NCBI GenBank assembly: GCA_023078555.1
Contig: CM041199.1
Location: 11,023,943-11,087,942, forward strand
Reading direction: 5' to 3'
Length of the DNA stretch: 64,000 nucleotides
From: Ulva prolifera
Taxonomy: Eukaryota; Chlorophyta; Ulvophyceae; Ulvales; Ulvaceae
Shown here: one piece after another, positions 1 to 12,624 of the stretch
Layout: every line of letters starts with the position of its first letter
How positions within the stretch are numbered: the stretch's first letter is position 1
The notes under the pieces: generated by a model
The model's input: only the letters and a program-made list of their open reading frames with translations
Database searches by the model: none
Told to the model about the DNA's origin: nothing
Position numbers and translations under genes: made by a program

Positions 1-1479
1 CCATCATTCATTGCGTATTTTCTGCAGACACCATGGAGTGGTGTGGTGCAAAAGTGCACACTTTCCACCAACCCATGTGAATGGACTTGGTTGTAGCCAC
101 GCAACCCCCCGCGCATCAAAAGGTACGTCGCCATGAACATTCCAAGATGTTGGGGGGTATGGGATGATTATCATTCATTGCATATTTGCTGCTGACTCCC
201 AGGAGTGGCGTGGGGCAAAAGTGCACACTTTTCACCAACCTTGTGAATGGACTTGGCTATAGACAAGCATACCCCCGCGCACCATAGGGAAGTTGCCAGA
301 AACATCCTTTGATTCTGAAAGATCTAGGACGTCAAGTATGCATTGCACAGTTGTTGCTAACTCCTAGGAGTGGCGTGGAACAAAAGTGCACACTTTTCAC
401 CAACCATGTGAATGGACTTGGTTGTAGCCACGCAACCCCCCGCGCAGCAAAAGGTACGTCGCCATCAACATTCCAAGATGTTGGAGGGTATGGGATGTCC
501 ATCATTCATTGCGTATTTTCTGCAGACACCATGGAGTGGTGTAATGCAAAAGTGCACACTTTCCACCAACCCATGTGAATGGACTTGGTTGTAGCCACGC
601 AACCCCCCGCGCATGAAAAGGTGCGTCGCCATGAACATTCCAAGATGTTGGGGGGTATGGGATGATTATCATTCATTGCATATTTGCTGCTGACTCCCAG
701 GAGTGGCGTGGGGCAAAAGTGCACACTTTTCACCAACCATGTGAATGGACTTGGCTATAGACAAGCATACCCCCGCGCACCATAGGGAAGTTGCCAGAAA
801 CATCCTTTGATTCTGAAAGATCTAGGACGTCAAGTATGCATTGCACAGTTGTTGCTAACTCCCAGGAGTGGCGTGGAACAAAAGTGCACACTTTCCACCA
901 ACCCATGTGAATGGACTTGGTTGTAGCCACGCAACCCCCCGCGCATCAAAAGGTACGTCGCCATGAACATTCCAAGATGTTGGGGGGTATGGGATGATTA
1001 TCATTCATTGCATATTTGCTGCTGACTCCTAGGAGTGGCGTGGGGCAAAAGTGCACACTTTTCACCAACCATGTGAATGGACTTGGTTGTAGCCACGCAA
1101 CCCCCCGCGCATCAAAAGGTACGTCGCCATGAACATTCCAAGATGTTGGAGGGTATGGGATGATTATCATTCATTGCATATTTGCTGCTGACTCCCAGGA
1201 GTGGCGTGGGGCAAAAGTGCACACTTTTCACCAACCTTGTGAATGGACTTGGCTATAGACAAGCATACCCCCGCGCACCATAGGGAAGTTGCCAGAAACA
1301 TCCTTTGATTCTGAAAGATCTAGGACGTCAAGTATGCATTGCACAGTTGTTGCTAACTCCCAAGAGTGGCGTGGAACAAAAGTGCACACTTTTCACTAAC
1401 CATGTGAATGGACTTGGTTGTAGCCACGCAACCCCCCGCGCAGCAAAAGGTACGTTGCCATCAACATTCCAAGATGTTG

Positions 1480-2355
1480 GGGGGTATGGGATGTCCATCA
1501 TTCATTGCGTATTTTCTGCAGACACCATGGAGTGGTGTGGTGCAAAAGTGTACACTTTCCACCAACCCATGTGAATGCACTTGGTTGTAGCCACGCAACC
1601 CCCCGCGCATCAAAAGGTACATCGCCATCAACATTTTAAGATGGTGGGGGGTATGGGATGTCCATCATTCATTGCGTATTTTCTGCAGACACCATGGAGT
1701 GGTGTGGTGCAAAAGTGCACACTTTCCACCAACCCATGTGAATGGACTTGGTTGTAGCCACGCAACCCCCCGCGCATCAAAAGGTACGTCGCCATGAACA
1801 TTCCAAGATGTTAGGGGGTATGGGATGATTATCATTCATTGCATATTTGCTGCTGACTCCCAGGAGTGGCGTGGGGCAAAAGTGCACACTTTTCACCAAC
1901 CATGTGAATGGACTTGGTTGTAGCCACGCAACCCCCCGCGCATCAAAAGGTACGTCGCCATGAACATTCCAAGATGTTGGAGGGTATGGGATGATTATCA
2001 TTCATTGCATATTTGCTGCTGACTCCCAGGAGTGGCGTGGGGCAAAAGTGCACACTTTTCACCAACCTTGTGAATGGACTTGGCTATAGACAAGCATACC
2101 CCCGCGCACTATAGGGAAGTTGCCAGAAACATCCTTTGATTCTGAAAGATCTAGGACGTCAAGTATGCATTGCACAGTTGTTGCTAACTCCTAGGAGTGG
2201 CGTGGAACAAAAGTGCACACTTTTTACCAACCATGTGAATGGACTTGGTTGTAGCCACGCAACCTCCCGCGCAGCAAAAGGTACGTCGCCATCAACATTC
2301 CAAGATTTTGGGGGGTATGGGATGTCCATCATTCATTGCGTATTTTCTGCAGACA
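1480..2355 (+). repeat. Segmental duplicate, copy 1 (spacing 1,496 bp)
   Basis: About five monomers that match 2976-3851 almost base for base at a spacing of nine monomers. Shared rare marks include AAGTGTACAC with GAATGCACTTGG, AACATTTTAAGATGGTGG, and GCGCACTATAGGG in the C monomer near 2100 and 3600. I saw one difference inside the block (CAACCTCCCGCG near 2262 against CAACCCCCCGCG near 3758). Confidence 0.85.
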
Positions 2356-2975
2356 CCATGGCGTGGTGTGGTGCAAAAGTGCACATTTTCCACCAACCCA
2401 TGTGAATGGACTTGGTTGTACCCACGCACCCCCTGCGCATCAAAAGGTACGTCGCCATCAACATTCCAAGATGTTGGGGGTATGGGATGTCCATCATTCA
2501 TTGCGTATTTTCTGCAGACACCATGGAGTGGTGTGGTGCAAAAGTGCACACTTTCCACCAACCCATGTGAATGGATTTGGTTGTAGCCACGCAAACCCCC
2601 GCGCATCAAAAGGTACGTCCCCATGAACATCCAAAGATGTTGGGGGGTATGGGATGTCCATCATCCATTGCGTATTTTCTGCAGACACCATGGAGTGGTG
2701 TGGTGCAAAAGTGCACACTTTCCACCAACCCATGTGAATGGACTTGGTTGTAGCCACGCAACCCCCCGCGCAGCAAAAGGTACGTCGCCATCAACATTCC
2801 AAGATTTTGGGGGGTATGGGATGTCCATCATTCATTGCGTATTTTCTGCAGACACCATGGCGTGGTGTGGTGCAAAATTGCACATTTTCCACCAACCCAT
2901 GTGAATGGACTTGGTTGTACCCACGCACCCCCTGCGCATCAAAAGGTACGTCGCCATCAACATTTTAAGATGGTG

Positions 2976-3851
2976 GGGGGTATGGGATGTCCATCATTCA
3001 TTGCGTATTTTCTGCAGACACCATGGAGTGGTGTGGTGCAAAAGTGTACACTTTCCACCAACCCATGTGAATGCACTTGGTTGTAGCCACGCAACCCCCC
3101 GCGCATCAAAAGGTACATCGCCATCAACATTTTAAGATGGTGGGGGGTATGGGATGTCCATCATTCATTGCGTATTTTCTGCAGACACCATGGAGTGGTG
3201 TGGTGCAAAAGTGCACACTTTCCACCAACCCATGTGAATGGACTTGGTTGTAGCCACGCAACCCCCCGCGCATCAAAAGGTACGTCGCCATGAACATTCC
3301 AAGATGTTAGGGGGTATGGGATGATTATCATTCATTGCATATTTGCTGCTGACTCCCAGGAGTGGCGTGGGGCAAAAGTGCACACTTTTCACCAACCATG
3401 TGAATGGACTTGGTTGTAGCCACGCAACCCCCCGCGCATCAAAAGGTACGTCGCCATGAACATTCCAAGATGTTGGAGGGTATGGGATGATTATCATTCA
3501 TTGCATATTTGCTGCTGACTCCCAGGAGTGGCGTGGGGCAAAAGTGCACACTTTTCACCAACCTTGTGAATGGACTTGGCTATAGACAAGCATACCCCCG
3601 CGCACTATAGGGAAGTTGCCAGAAACATCCTTTGATTCTGAAAGATCTAGGACGTCAAGTATGCATTGCACAGTTGTTGCTAACTCCTAGGAGTGGCGTG
3701 GAACAAAAGTGCACACTTTTTACCAACCATGTGAATGGACTTGGTTGTAGCCACGCAACCCCCCGCGCAGCAAAAGGTACGTCGCCATCAACATTCCAAG
3801 ATTTTGGGGGGTATGGGATGTCCATCATTCATTGCGTATTTTCTGCAGACA
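2976..3851 (+). repeat. Segmental duplicate, copy 2 (spacing 1,496 bp)
   Basis: Partner of 1480-2355. The match is lost upstream, where this copy has AACATTTTAAGATGG and the other has AACATTCCAAGATG, and downstream where the B monomer switches from GCGTGG to GAGTGG. Confidence 0.85.
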
Positions 3852-6800
3852 CCATGGAGTGGTGTGGTGCAAAAGTGCACACTTTCCACCAACCCATGTG
3901 AATGGACTTGGTTGTAGCCACGCAACCCCCCGCGCAGCAAAAGGTACGTCGCCATCAACATTCCAAGATTTTGGGGGGTATGGGATGTCCATCATTCATT
4001 GCGTATTTTCTGCAGACACCATGGAGTGGTGTAATGCAAAAGTGCACACTTTCCACCAACCCATGTGAACGGACTTGGTTGCAGCCACGCAACCCCCCGC
4101 ACATCAAAGGTACGACTACATGAACATTCCAAGATGTTGGGGGGCATGGGATGTCCATCATTCATTGCGTATTTTCTGCAGACACCATGGAGTGGTGTGG
4201 TGCAAAAGTGCACACTTTCCACCAACCCATGTGAATGGACTTGGTTGTAGCCACGCAACCCCCCGCGCATCAAAAGGTACGTCGACATGAACATTCAAAG
4301 ATGTTGGGGGGTATGGGATGTCCATCATTCATTGCGTATTTTCTGCAGACACCATGGAGTGGTGTAATGCAAAAGTGCACACTTTCCACCAACCCATGTG
4401 AACGGACTTGGTTGCAGCCACGCAACCCCTCGCACATCAAATGTACGATGACATGAACATTCCAAGATGTTGGGGGGTATGGGATGTCCATCATTCATTG
4501 CGTATTTTCTGCAGACACCATGGAGTGGTGTAATGCAAAAGTGCACACTTTCCACCAACCCATGTGAATGGACTTGGTTGTAGCCACGCAACCCCCCGCG
4601 CATCAAAAGGTACGTCCCCATGAACATTCAAAGATGTTGGGGGGTATGGGATGTCCATCATCCATTGCGTATTTTCTGCAGACACCATGGAGTGGTGTGG
4701 TGCAAAAGTGTACACTTTCCACCAACCCATGTGAATGGACTTGGTTGTAGCCACGCAACCCCCCGCGCATCAAAAGGTACATCGCCATCAACATTCCAAG
4801 ATGTTGGGGGGTATGGGATGTCCATCATTCATTGCGTATTTTCTGCAGACACCATGGAGTGGTGTGGTGCAAAAGTGCACACTTTCCACCAACCCATGTG
4901 AATGGACTTGGTTGTAGCCACGCAAACCCCCGCGCATCAAAAGGTACGTCCCCATGAACATCCAAAGATGTTGGGGGGTATGGGATGTCCATCATCCATT
5001 GCGTATTTTCTGCAGACACCATGGAGTGGTGTGGTGCAAAAGTGCACACTTTCCACCAACCCATGTGAATGGACTTGGTTGTAGCCACGCAACCCCCCGC
5101 GCAGCAAAAGGTACGTCGCCATCAACATTCCAAGATTTTGGGGGGTATGGGATGTCCATCATTCATTGCGTATTTTCTGCAGACACCATGGCGTGGTGTG
5201 GTGCAAAAGTGCACACTTTCCACCAACCCATGTGAATGGACTTGGTTGTAGCCACGCAACCCCCCGCACATCAAAAGGTACGTCGCCATCAACATTCCAA
5301 GATTTTGGGGGGTATGGGATGTCCATCATTCATTGCGTATTTTCTGCAGACACCATGGAGTGGTGTGGTGCAAAAGTGTACACTTTCCACCAACCCATGT
5401 GAATGGACTTGGTTGTAGCCACGCAACCCCCCGCGCATCAAAAGGTACATCGCCATCAACATTCCAAGATGTTGGGGGGTATGGGATGTCCATCATTCAT
5501 TGCGTATTTTCTGCAGACACCATGGAGTGGTGTGGTGCAAAAGTGCACACTGTCCACCAACCCATGTGAATGGATTTGGTTGTAGCCACGCAACCCCCCG
5601 CGCATCAAAAGGTACGTCGCCATGAACATTCCAAGATGTTAGGGGGTATGGGATGATTATCATTCATTGCATATTTGCTGCTGACTCCCAGGAGTGGCGT
5701 GGGGCAAAAGTGCACACTTTTCACCAACCTTGTGAATGGACTTGGCTATAGACAAGCATACCCCCGCGCACCATAGGGAAGTTGCCAGAAACATCCTTTG
5801 ATTCTGAAAGATCTAGGACGTCAAGTATGCATTGCACAGTTGTTGCTAACTCCTAGGAGTGGCGTGGAACAAAAGTGCACACTTTTCACCAACCATGTGA
5901 ATGGACTTGGTTGTAGCCACGCAACCCCCCGCGCAGCAAAAGGTACGTCGCCATCAACATTCCAAGATGTTGGAGGGTATGGGATGTCCATCATTCATTG
6001 CGTATTTTCTGCATACACCATGGAGTGGTGTAATGCAAAAGTGCACACTTTCCACCAACCCATGTGAATGGACTTGGTTGTAGCCACGCAACCCCCCGCG
6101 CATGAAAAGGTGCGTCGCCATGAACATTCCAAGATGTTGGGGGGTATGGGATGATTATCATTCATTGCATATTTGCTGCTGACTCCCAGGAGTGGCGTGG
6201 GGCAAAAGTGCACACTTTTCACCAACCATGTGAATGGACTTTGCTATAGACAAGCATACCCCCGCGCACCATAGGGAAGTTGCCAGAAACATCCTTTGAT
6301 TCTGAAAGATCTAGGACGTCAAGTATGCATTGCAAAGTTTTTGCTAACTCCCAGGAGTGGCGTGGAACAAAAGTGCACACTTTTCACCAACCATGTGAAT
6401 GGACTTGGTTGTAGCCACGCAACCCCCCGCGCAGCAAAAGGTACGTTGCCATCAACATTCCAAGATGTTGGGGGGTATGGGATGTCCATCATTCATTGCG
6501 TATTTTCTGCAGACACCATGGAGTGGTGTGGTGCAAAAGTGTACACTTTCCACCAACCCATGTGAATGGACTTGGTTGTAGCCACGCAACCCCCCGCGCA
6601 TCAAAAGGTACATCGCCATCAACATTCCAAGATGTTGGGGGGTATGGGATGTCCATCATTCATTGCGTATTTTCTGCAGACACCATGGAGTGGTGTGGTG
6701 CAAAAGTGCACACTTTCCACCAACCCATGTGAATGGACTTGGTTGTAGCCACGCAACCCCCCGCGCATCAAAAGGTACGTCGCCATGAACATTCCAAGAT

Positions 6801-6974
6801 GTTAGGGGGTATGGGATGATTATCATTCATTGCATATTTGCTGCTGACTCCCAGGAGTGGCGTGGGGCAAAAGTGCACACTTTTCACCAACCATGTGAAT
6901 GGACTTGGTTGTAGCCACGCAACCCCCCCGCGCATCAAAAGGTACGTCGCCATGAACATTCCAAGATGTTGGAG

Positions 6975-8305
6975 GGTATGGGATGATTATCATTCATTGC
7001 ATATTTGCTGCTGACTCCCAGGAGTGGCGTGGGGCAAAAGTGCACACTTTTCACCAACCTTGTGAATGGACTTGGCTATAGACAAGCATACCCCCGCGCA
7101 CCATAGGGAAGTTGCCAGAAACATCCTTTGATTCTGAAAGATCTAGGACGTCAAGTATGCATTGCACAGTTGTTGCTAACTCCCAGGAGTGGCGTGGAAC
7201 AAAAGTGCACACTTTTCACCAACCATGTGAATGGACTTGGTTGTAGCCACGCAACCCCCCGCGCAGCAAAAGGTACGTTGCCATCAACATTCAGAGATGT
7301 TGGGGGGTATGAGATGTCCATCATTCATTGCGTATTTTCTGCAGACACCATGGAGTGGTGTAATGCAAAAGTGCACACTTTCCACCAACCCATGTGAACG
7401 GACTTGGTTGCAGCCACGCAACCCCCCGCACATCAAAGGTACGACTACATGAACATTCCAAGATGTTGGGGGGTATGGGATGTCCATCATTCATTGCGTA
7501 TTTTCTGCAGACACCATGGAGTGGTGTAATGCAAAAGTGCACACTTTCCACCAACCCATGTGAACGGACTTGGTTGCAGCCACGCAACCCCCCGCACATC
7601 AAAGGTACGACTACATGAACATTCCAAGATGTTGGGGGGCATGGGATGTCCATCATTCATTGCGTATTTTCTGCAGACACCATGGAGTGGTGTGGTGCAA
7701 AAGTGCACACTTTCCACCAACCCATGTGAATGGACTTGGTTGTAGCCACGCAACCCCCCGCGCATGAAAAGGTACGTCGACATGAACATTCAAAGATGTT
7801 GGGGGGTATGGGATGTCCATCATTCATTGCGTATTTTCTGCAGACACCATGGAGTGGTGTAATGCAAAAGTGCACACTTTCCACCAACCCATGTGAATGG
7901 ACTTGGTTGTAGCCACGCAACCCCCCGCGCATCAAAAGGTACGTCCCCATGAACATTCAAAGATGTTGGGGGGTATGGGATGTCCATCATTCATTGCGTA
8001 TTTTCTGCAGACACCATGGAGTGGTGTGGTGCAAAAGTGTACACTTTCCACCAACCCATGTGAATGGACTTGGTTGTAGCCACGCAACCCCCTGCGCATC
8101 AAAAGGTACATCGCCATCAACATTCCAAGATGTTGGGGGGTATGGGATGTCCATCATTCATTGCGTATTTTCTGCAGACACCATGGAGTGGTGTGGTGCA
8201 AAAGTGCACACTTTCCACCAACCCATGTGAATGGACTTGGTTGTAGCCACGCAACCCCCCGCGCATCAAAAGGTACGTCGCCATGAACATTCCAAGATGT
8301 TGGGG
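6975..8305 (+). repeat. Higher-order repeat, 1,331 bp, copy 1
   Basis: Eight-monomer unit containing A, C, B, D, D, B, B, B-type monomers. It is followed directly by a second copy at 8306-9636 with only about two differences that I could see (TCCCAGG against TCCTAGG near 7184 and 8515; CATTCATTG against CATCCATTG near 7990 and 9321). Such near identity points to a recent unequal exchange or amplification. Confidence 0.9.
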
Positions 8306-9696
8306 GGTATGGGATGATTATCATTCATTGCATATTTGCTGCTGACTCCCAGGAGTGGCGTGGGGCAAAAGTGCACACTTTTCACCAACCTTGTGAATGG
8401 ACTTGGCTATAGACAAGCATACCCCCGCGCACCATAGGGAAGTTGCCAGAAACATCCTTTGATTCTGAAAGATCTAGGACGTCAAGTATGCATTGCACAG
8501 TTGTTGCTAACTCCTAGGAGTGGCGTGGAACAAAAGTGCACACTTTTCACCAACCATGTGAATGGACTTGGTTGTAGCCACGCAACCCCCCGCGCAGCAA
8601 AAGGTACGTTGCCATCAACATTCAGAGATGTTGGGGGGTATGAGATGTCCATCATTCATTGCGTATTTTCTGCAGACACCATGGAGTGGTGTAATGCAAA
8701 AGTGCACACTTTCCACCAACCCATGTGAACGGACTTGGTTGCAGCCACGCAACCCCCCGCACATCAAAGGTACGACTACATGAACATTCCAAGATGTTGG
8801 GGGGTATGGGATGTCCATCATTCATTGCGTATTTTCTGCAGACACCATGGAGTGGTGTAATGCAAAAGTGCACACTTTCCACCAACCCATGTGAACGGAC
8901 TTGGTTGCAGCCACGCAACCCCCCGCACATCAAAGGTACGACTACATGAACATTCCAAGATGTTGGGGGGCATGGGATGTCCATCATTCATTGCGTATTT
9001 TCTGCAGACACCATGGAGTGGTGTGGTGCAAAAGTGCACACTTTCCACCAACCCATGTGAATGGACTTGGTTGTAGCCACGCAACCCCCCGCGCATGAAA
9101 AGGTACGTCGACATGAACATTCAAAGATGTTGGGGGGTATGGGATGTCCATCATTCATTGCGTATTTTCTGCAGACACCATGGAGTGGTGTAATGCAAAA
9201 GTGCACACTTTCCACCAACCCATGTGAATGGACTTGGTTGTAGCCACGCAACCCCCCGCGCATCAAAAGGTACGTCCCCATGAACATTCAAAGATGTTGG
9301 GGGGTATGGGATGTCCATCATCCATTGCGTATTTTCTGCAGACACCATGGAGTGGTGTGGTGCAAAAGTGTACACTTTCCACCAACCCATGTGAATGGAC
9401 TTGGTTGTAGCCACGCAACCCCCTGCGCATCAAAAGGTACATCGCCATCAACATTCCAAGATGTTGGGGGGTATGGGATGTCCATCATTCATTGCGTATT
9501 TTCTGCAGACACCATGGAGTGGTGTGGTGCAAAAGTGCACACTTTCCACCAACCCATGTGAATGGACTTGGTTGTAGCCACGCAACCCCCCGCGCATCAA
9601 AAGGTACGTCGCCATGAACATTCCAAGATGTTGGGGGGTATGGGATGATTATCATTCATTGCATATTTGCTGCTGACTCCCAGGAGTGGCGTGGAA
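8306..9696 (+). repeat. Higher-order repeat, 1,331 bp, copy 2 plus about 60 bp
   Basis: Second copy of the 1,331 bp unit. The match continues about 60 bp into a third copy and stops where the A monomer near 9690 takes a C-type tail (GTGGAACAAAAG instead of GTGGGGCAAAAG). The transposon lies 212 bp further on. Confidence 0.9.
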
Positions 9697-9905
9697 CAAA
9701 AGTGCACACTTTTCACCAACCATGTGAATGGACTTGGTTGTAGCCACGCAACCCCCCGCGCAGCAAAAGGTACGTCGCCATCAACATTCCAAGATTTTGG
9801 GGGGTATGGGATGTCCATCATTCATTGCGTATTTTCTGCAGACACCATGGCGTGGTGTGGTGCAAAAGTGCACACTTTCCACCAACCCATGTGAATGGAC
9901 TTGGT

Positions 9906-9907
9906 TG
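9906..9907 (+). mobile_element. Target site duplication, left TG
   Basis: The monomer reads ..GGACTTGGT-TG-TAGCCACGC.. everywhere else. Here TG precedes the CACAGG end, and a second TG (13729-13730) follows the CCTGTG end. Two bases alone are weak evidence. The exact restoration of the monomer on removing the element plus one TG is strong support. Confidence 0.75.
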
Positions 9908-9937
9908 CACAGGTCCTACGCCACACTTGCACACCCA
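9908..9937 (+). mobile_element. Left terminal inverted repeat
   Basis: Starts CACAGGTCCTACGCC and ends TGCACACCCA. Against the reverse complement of 13699-13728 it agrees at bases 1-6, 8, 11-13, 15, 19 and 21-30. Similarity continues more loosely inward: both sides carry GGGTGCGC at about base 47 or 45 from the tip, with a 2 bp offset. Confidence 0.8.
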
Positions 9938-10170
9938 GGTGCGCCACTGGACTGGGTGCGCGATCTTGGGGTGAGCCGAATCGTAAGTCCTTGGGAAATG
10001 CGAGATTTGATGATCTCAAGGTATCATTGTGCTCTAGAGTCAGTTTAACATACGTTGGTGGGCTTGGAACCCCTGTGATAGCTAGGGGATGCATCTAATG
10101 GCCACCCATCACCTTTTCTGCCCACCTGGTGGGTGCTCCATGTCCAAAGGTGCGCCGACAGTGGGTGAGC
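9938..10170 (+). repeat. Left subterminal repeat cluster
   Basis: Contains GGTGCGCC (9938-9945 and again 10149-10156), GGGTGCGC (9954-9961), GGGGTGAGCC (9968-9977) and GTGGGTGAGC (10161-10170), all in one orientation. A short palindrome CCCACC-T-GGTGGG lies at 10121-10133. In CACTA elements such motifs close to the ends are transposase binding sites; that role is inferred here. Confidence 0.6.
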
Positions 10171-12507
10171 TGGTCTAGCGAAGTCACTGCAACCGGGTCT
10201 GCGGCAGGCCTAATCGTGTTGGAATGCAAAATCACAGTACCAGAGTTGCTGTACAGCTGTTGGAATGTGGAGCTGGGTTCCTGGAGCGTGGGTCACTACG
10301 AACAGCTCACCCAAAGGGTGTGCCATGGTTCTGAGTGAGGTGTGCTTTGTGGGAACCTGGCCGATGAAAGGCCCATCGCCATGGGGATTCGCAGAGCATG
10401 GCATGTTACACCATCTCATCAAGTGGAGGAAGACTGTTCGGCTCAGTCTGCTGGTTGGATACTGTGTACTATGTGAAGGTTGTGGATGAGCCTGTTCAAG
10501 TCAACACTGAGGCGGGCTCAGCACCCGCTGCACATGCCAATGTGAATTTAGTTGGCTTAAATCAGCTGGGATGTGTCCGTGAATGGTGAATGGAGATTGC
10601 ACGTGGTGTCCATGCCGTGTGACTGAAGTACGAGCCAACTGCGCCATACACCAGATCAGATATCCGTGCATTCACATAAATCTGTCACCATTGAAGAGCA
10701 TGCTGTAATCCGTGGTCGATTGTCCGCAAGGTCTGTCCTAGCAAAGGCCACACATGTATAGAGCCATCGACAGCCCGTTCAATGGTGTTGCAGGCATGCA
10801 AAATTCCGTCATGTCATATCCAACGGTCTACACAAAGTGCAGCATCCTTGAATGCGGCGCATTGCAATGGCGCGCGATGGTGTTCATGCTTTCAGACGTC
10901 GCCGAGGTACGAACAACTGTAGATCAGTGCATCGTTGCCACTCCGCCACACATGGTTGAACATCAGAAGACCCGTGCAGCTGACAGCTATCCCACGTACG
11001 CCAGTGCAAGACATGTTATACTGGTGCAATTACATGTCGAAGCGATTGCATGGACAGATAACGGCCAGGACACAGCATTCGCGTGTAGTACTTGCGGTAG
11101 CGTCGCCTGCAGGCAGCCGGCGCTACGAAACATGATTACTTTCTGAAGTGGATATTTACCTTTGGCGCGTTAGGGAGGCTTGTGATGCTGCGTCGATCAG
11201 CTCTTGCATGTCGCCGTGTCAGTTGCAGCTCCCCGTTGCAGTATAACTAGGTGATCTGCATTCACCGATGGCGTAGATCGTTTCGCAAGTATGTATTACT
11301 TTATCCTCCATGGTCTAATATCTTTTATGTCTGTACACTGTGCTGTCACGCAAATTTCACGAGCACTCGTTGTTGATCAAGCCCCTCGAGCAGGCCCCGA
11401 GCCCGGCGAAGACAAGGGCGAGCTTGTGTTCGCGTGAGTGACGTTGATTAGACTCTTTCTGTTCCATGGATTGTCTTGAAATGGTGCATACCTCGAAGCG
11501 TTTGCCTGATGTCAAGAGCTGTGCGTGCGTGCAGGTGCACTTGCTACACCTCTCCAACTTGAGACACAGATCCGATGTCGACAGTCAATGTGTATTTTTC
11601 AACTTCAATCAGAGACCTTTGTTGAGCAGAGGTTCGTTCTGAGACTGTCAAGCTAGCAATTGACTTTTCGTTGCAGCTTTAGCACAAACGGTCGGTCACA
11701 TGATTATGATACATTTGCTGTAAATGGTCACAACGCCTGGCTGTTGTAGCTGATGTCCTGACACGGATGGCTGCCAGCTCTGGACGTCTCAGGAATACTT
11801 GCTCATGTAGGTCTACAACCAGCACACAGATTGCAACATACAGAGATTGAGGCATCGACAATCAGTACAGCCACAATGAGGACATGCAGCATATATCTGC
11901 TGACCGAACTGGCCTGATGGTCCAAATGGTTCGCTGCTGCCCCGATAGCTTGCTGATGTGTTCAGTCGATCGATAGACTCATTTCATACTAAGATGCTTT
12001 GAATATGAAAAAACTGATCGCATGCAGGATGGCAATGGCCAAAGCTTTGGATACCTGACAAGACCGATGCAGTAAGCCTAGCATGGCAGGTGTGCATACA
12101 CTGTCTTGCATCTCTGAATGCCACCTTGCACCTTCATTATTTTCTTTCCGTGAATTTTTACCCCGTAGATGCCTTGGTCTGTGCAACAAGGCGTCATATC
12201 ATCTCTGGTATGCAGGAGCAGACTTGGCGAAGGAGCAGACCTCCACTCGATCAGGCCACGTTCAATTGTGCAGTGAGCAAGTATATACCAGCTAGTGTCG
12301 ATTTGATGGTGAATGTTGAGTGTATTTTATGTATGGTAGTAAGCAATTTGAGCAAGACTGAGCAGTGCATGGTGGGAGCGACTTGAGGTGGTTCAAGGAC
12401 CACCGTAGATTGGCGCCAGCGATGATAGGAATGTACCAAACACGTATTACAATGCTGTACCTGATTATGAAGCATCTATTTGATGATTTGCGTGTTCAGG
12501 CAATTCA
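10171..12507. other. Transposon interior, no recognisable gene
   Basis: Unique sequence of mixed composition. Open frames are short (up to 130 codons), scattered on both strands, and show no transposase motif, zinc finger or other domain I can name. A spliced gene with small exons cannot be excluded by eye. No tandem repeat, tRNA-like cloverleaf or satellite fragment was seen. Confidence 0.6.
10754..11146 (+). CDS. Doubtful 130-codon open frame in the transposon
   Basis: The longest open frame in the unique block. It begins MYRAIDSPFNGV and ends ALRNMITF. It has eight cysteines with no regular spacing, no hydrophobic stretch long enough for a membrane segment and no signal peptide. I do not recognise the product. 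It has no neighbour on the same strand that would suggest an operon or a spliced gene. The length is compatible with chance in DNA that is not AT-rich, so I think it more likely not a gene. If real, it would be an accessory or fragmentary transposon product. Confidence 0.1.
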   Translation: MYRAIDSPFNGVAGMQNSVMSYPTVYTKCSILECGALQWRAMVFMLSDVAEVRTTVDQCIVATPPHMVEHQKTRAADSYPTYASARHVILVQLHVEAIAWTDNGQDTAFACSTCGSVACRQPALRNMITF

Positions 12508-12624
12508 GCGCACCCAGCATGCTCACGCATACATGTGTCGCGCACTCGATGGCGCACTCTAGTGGGTGAGCCTTGGTTTCACAGGCGCGCAAACGCGAGT
12601 GGGTGCGCAGACGCAGAGTGCGCC
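12508..12624. repeat. Internal cluster of end-type repeats with inverted repeat
   Basis: 12508-12526 (GCGCACCCAGCATGCTCAC) matches the right subterminal region at 13677-13695 at 18 of 19 bases in direct orientation. Immediately after come left-type motifs: GTGGGTGAGC at 12562-12571 (identical to 10161-10170), CACAGG at 12580-12585 and GGGTGCGC at 12601-12608. A perfect 10 bp inverted repeat GGCGCACTCT/AGAGTGCGCC sits at 12551-12560 and 12615-12624. A right-type end facing a left-type end suggests a nested or fused second element. No second matching terminus or target duplication was found. Confidence 0.6.

Larger units (their letters stand above)
1..9907 (+). repeat. Left satellite array, 165-167 bp monomers
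   Basis: About 60 head-to-tail monomers in one orientation. Seen directly: the phrase TGTGAATGGACTTGG recurs every 165, 166 or 167 bp from position 76 to the edge of the transposon. Nine C-type monomers occur (CTATAGACAAGC near 258, 746, 1252, 2084, 3579, 5746, 6243, 7076 and 8407), with A, B and D types between them. Every A monomer here reads GATTATCATTC and GCTGCTGACTCCC, and every C monomer reads TGCATTGCACAG; the alternative forms common after 13.7 kb are absent. No gene is present. Open frames of 60-115 codons appear in several frames on both strands and are side effects of the repeat. The array runs off the left edge of the window. Confidence 0.97.

Noticed and set aside
1-9907. Dozens of open frames of 60-115 codons in the array, some beginning MDLVVATQPPA or MILKDLGRQVC
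   Set aside because: They recur with the monomer on both strands and in several frames, stop at the same TAG or TGA in each unit, and the monomer length is not a multiple of three. They are repeat by-products, not genes.
9728-10048. 106-codon open frame crossing the left edge of the transposon
   Set aside because: Its first half is satellite and its second half the transposon end. It is a chance read-through of a junction.
9908-10077. A small separate element ending at CCTGTG (10072-10077)
   Set aside because: Its reverse complement continues GGTTCCAAGCCC, which does not match the left terminal repeat beyond the first six or seven bases, and the satellite does not resume there. The end at 13728 fits far better.
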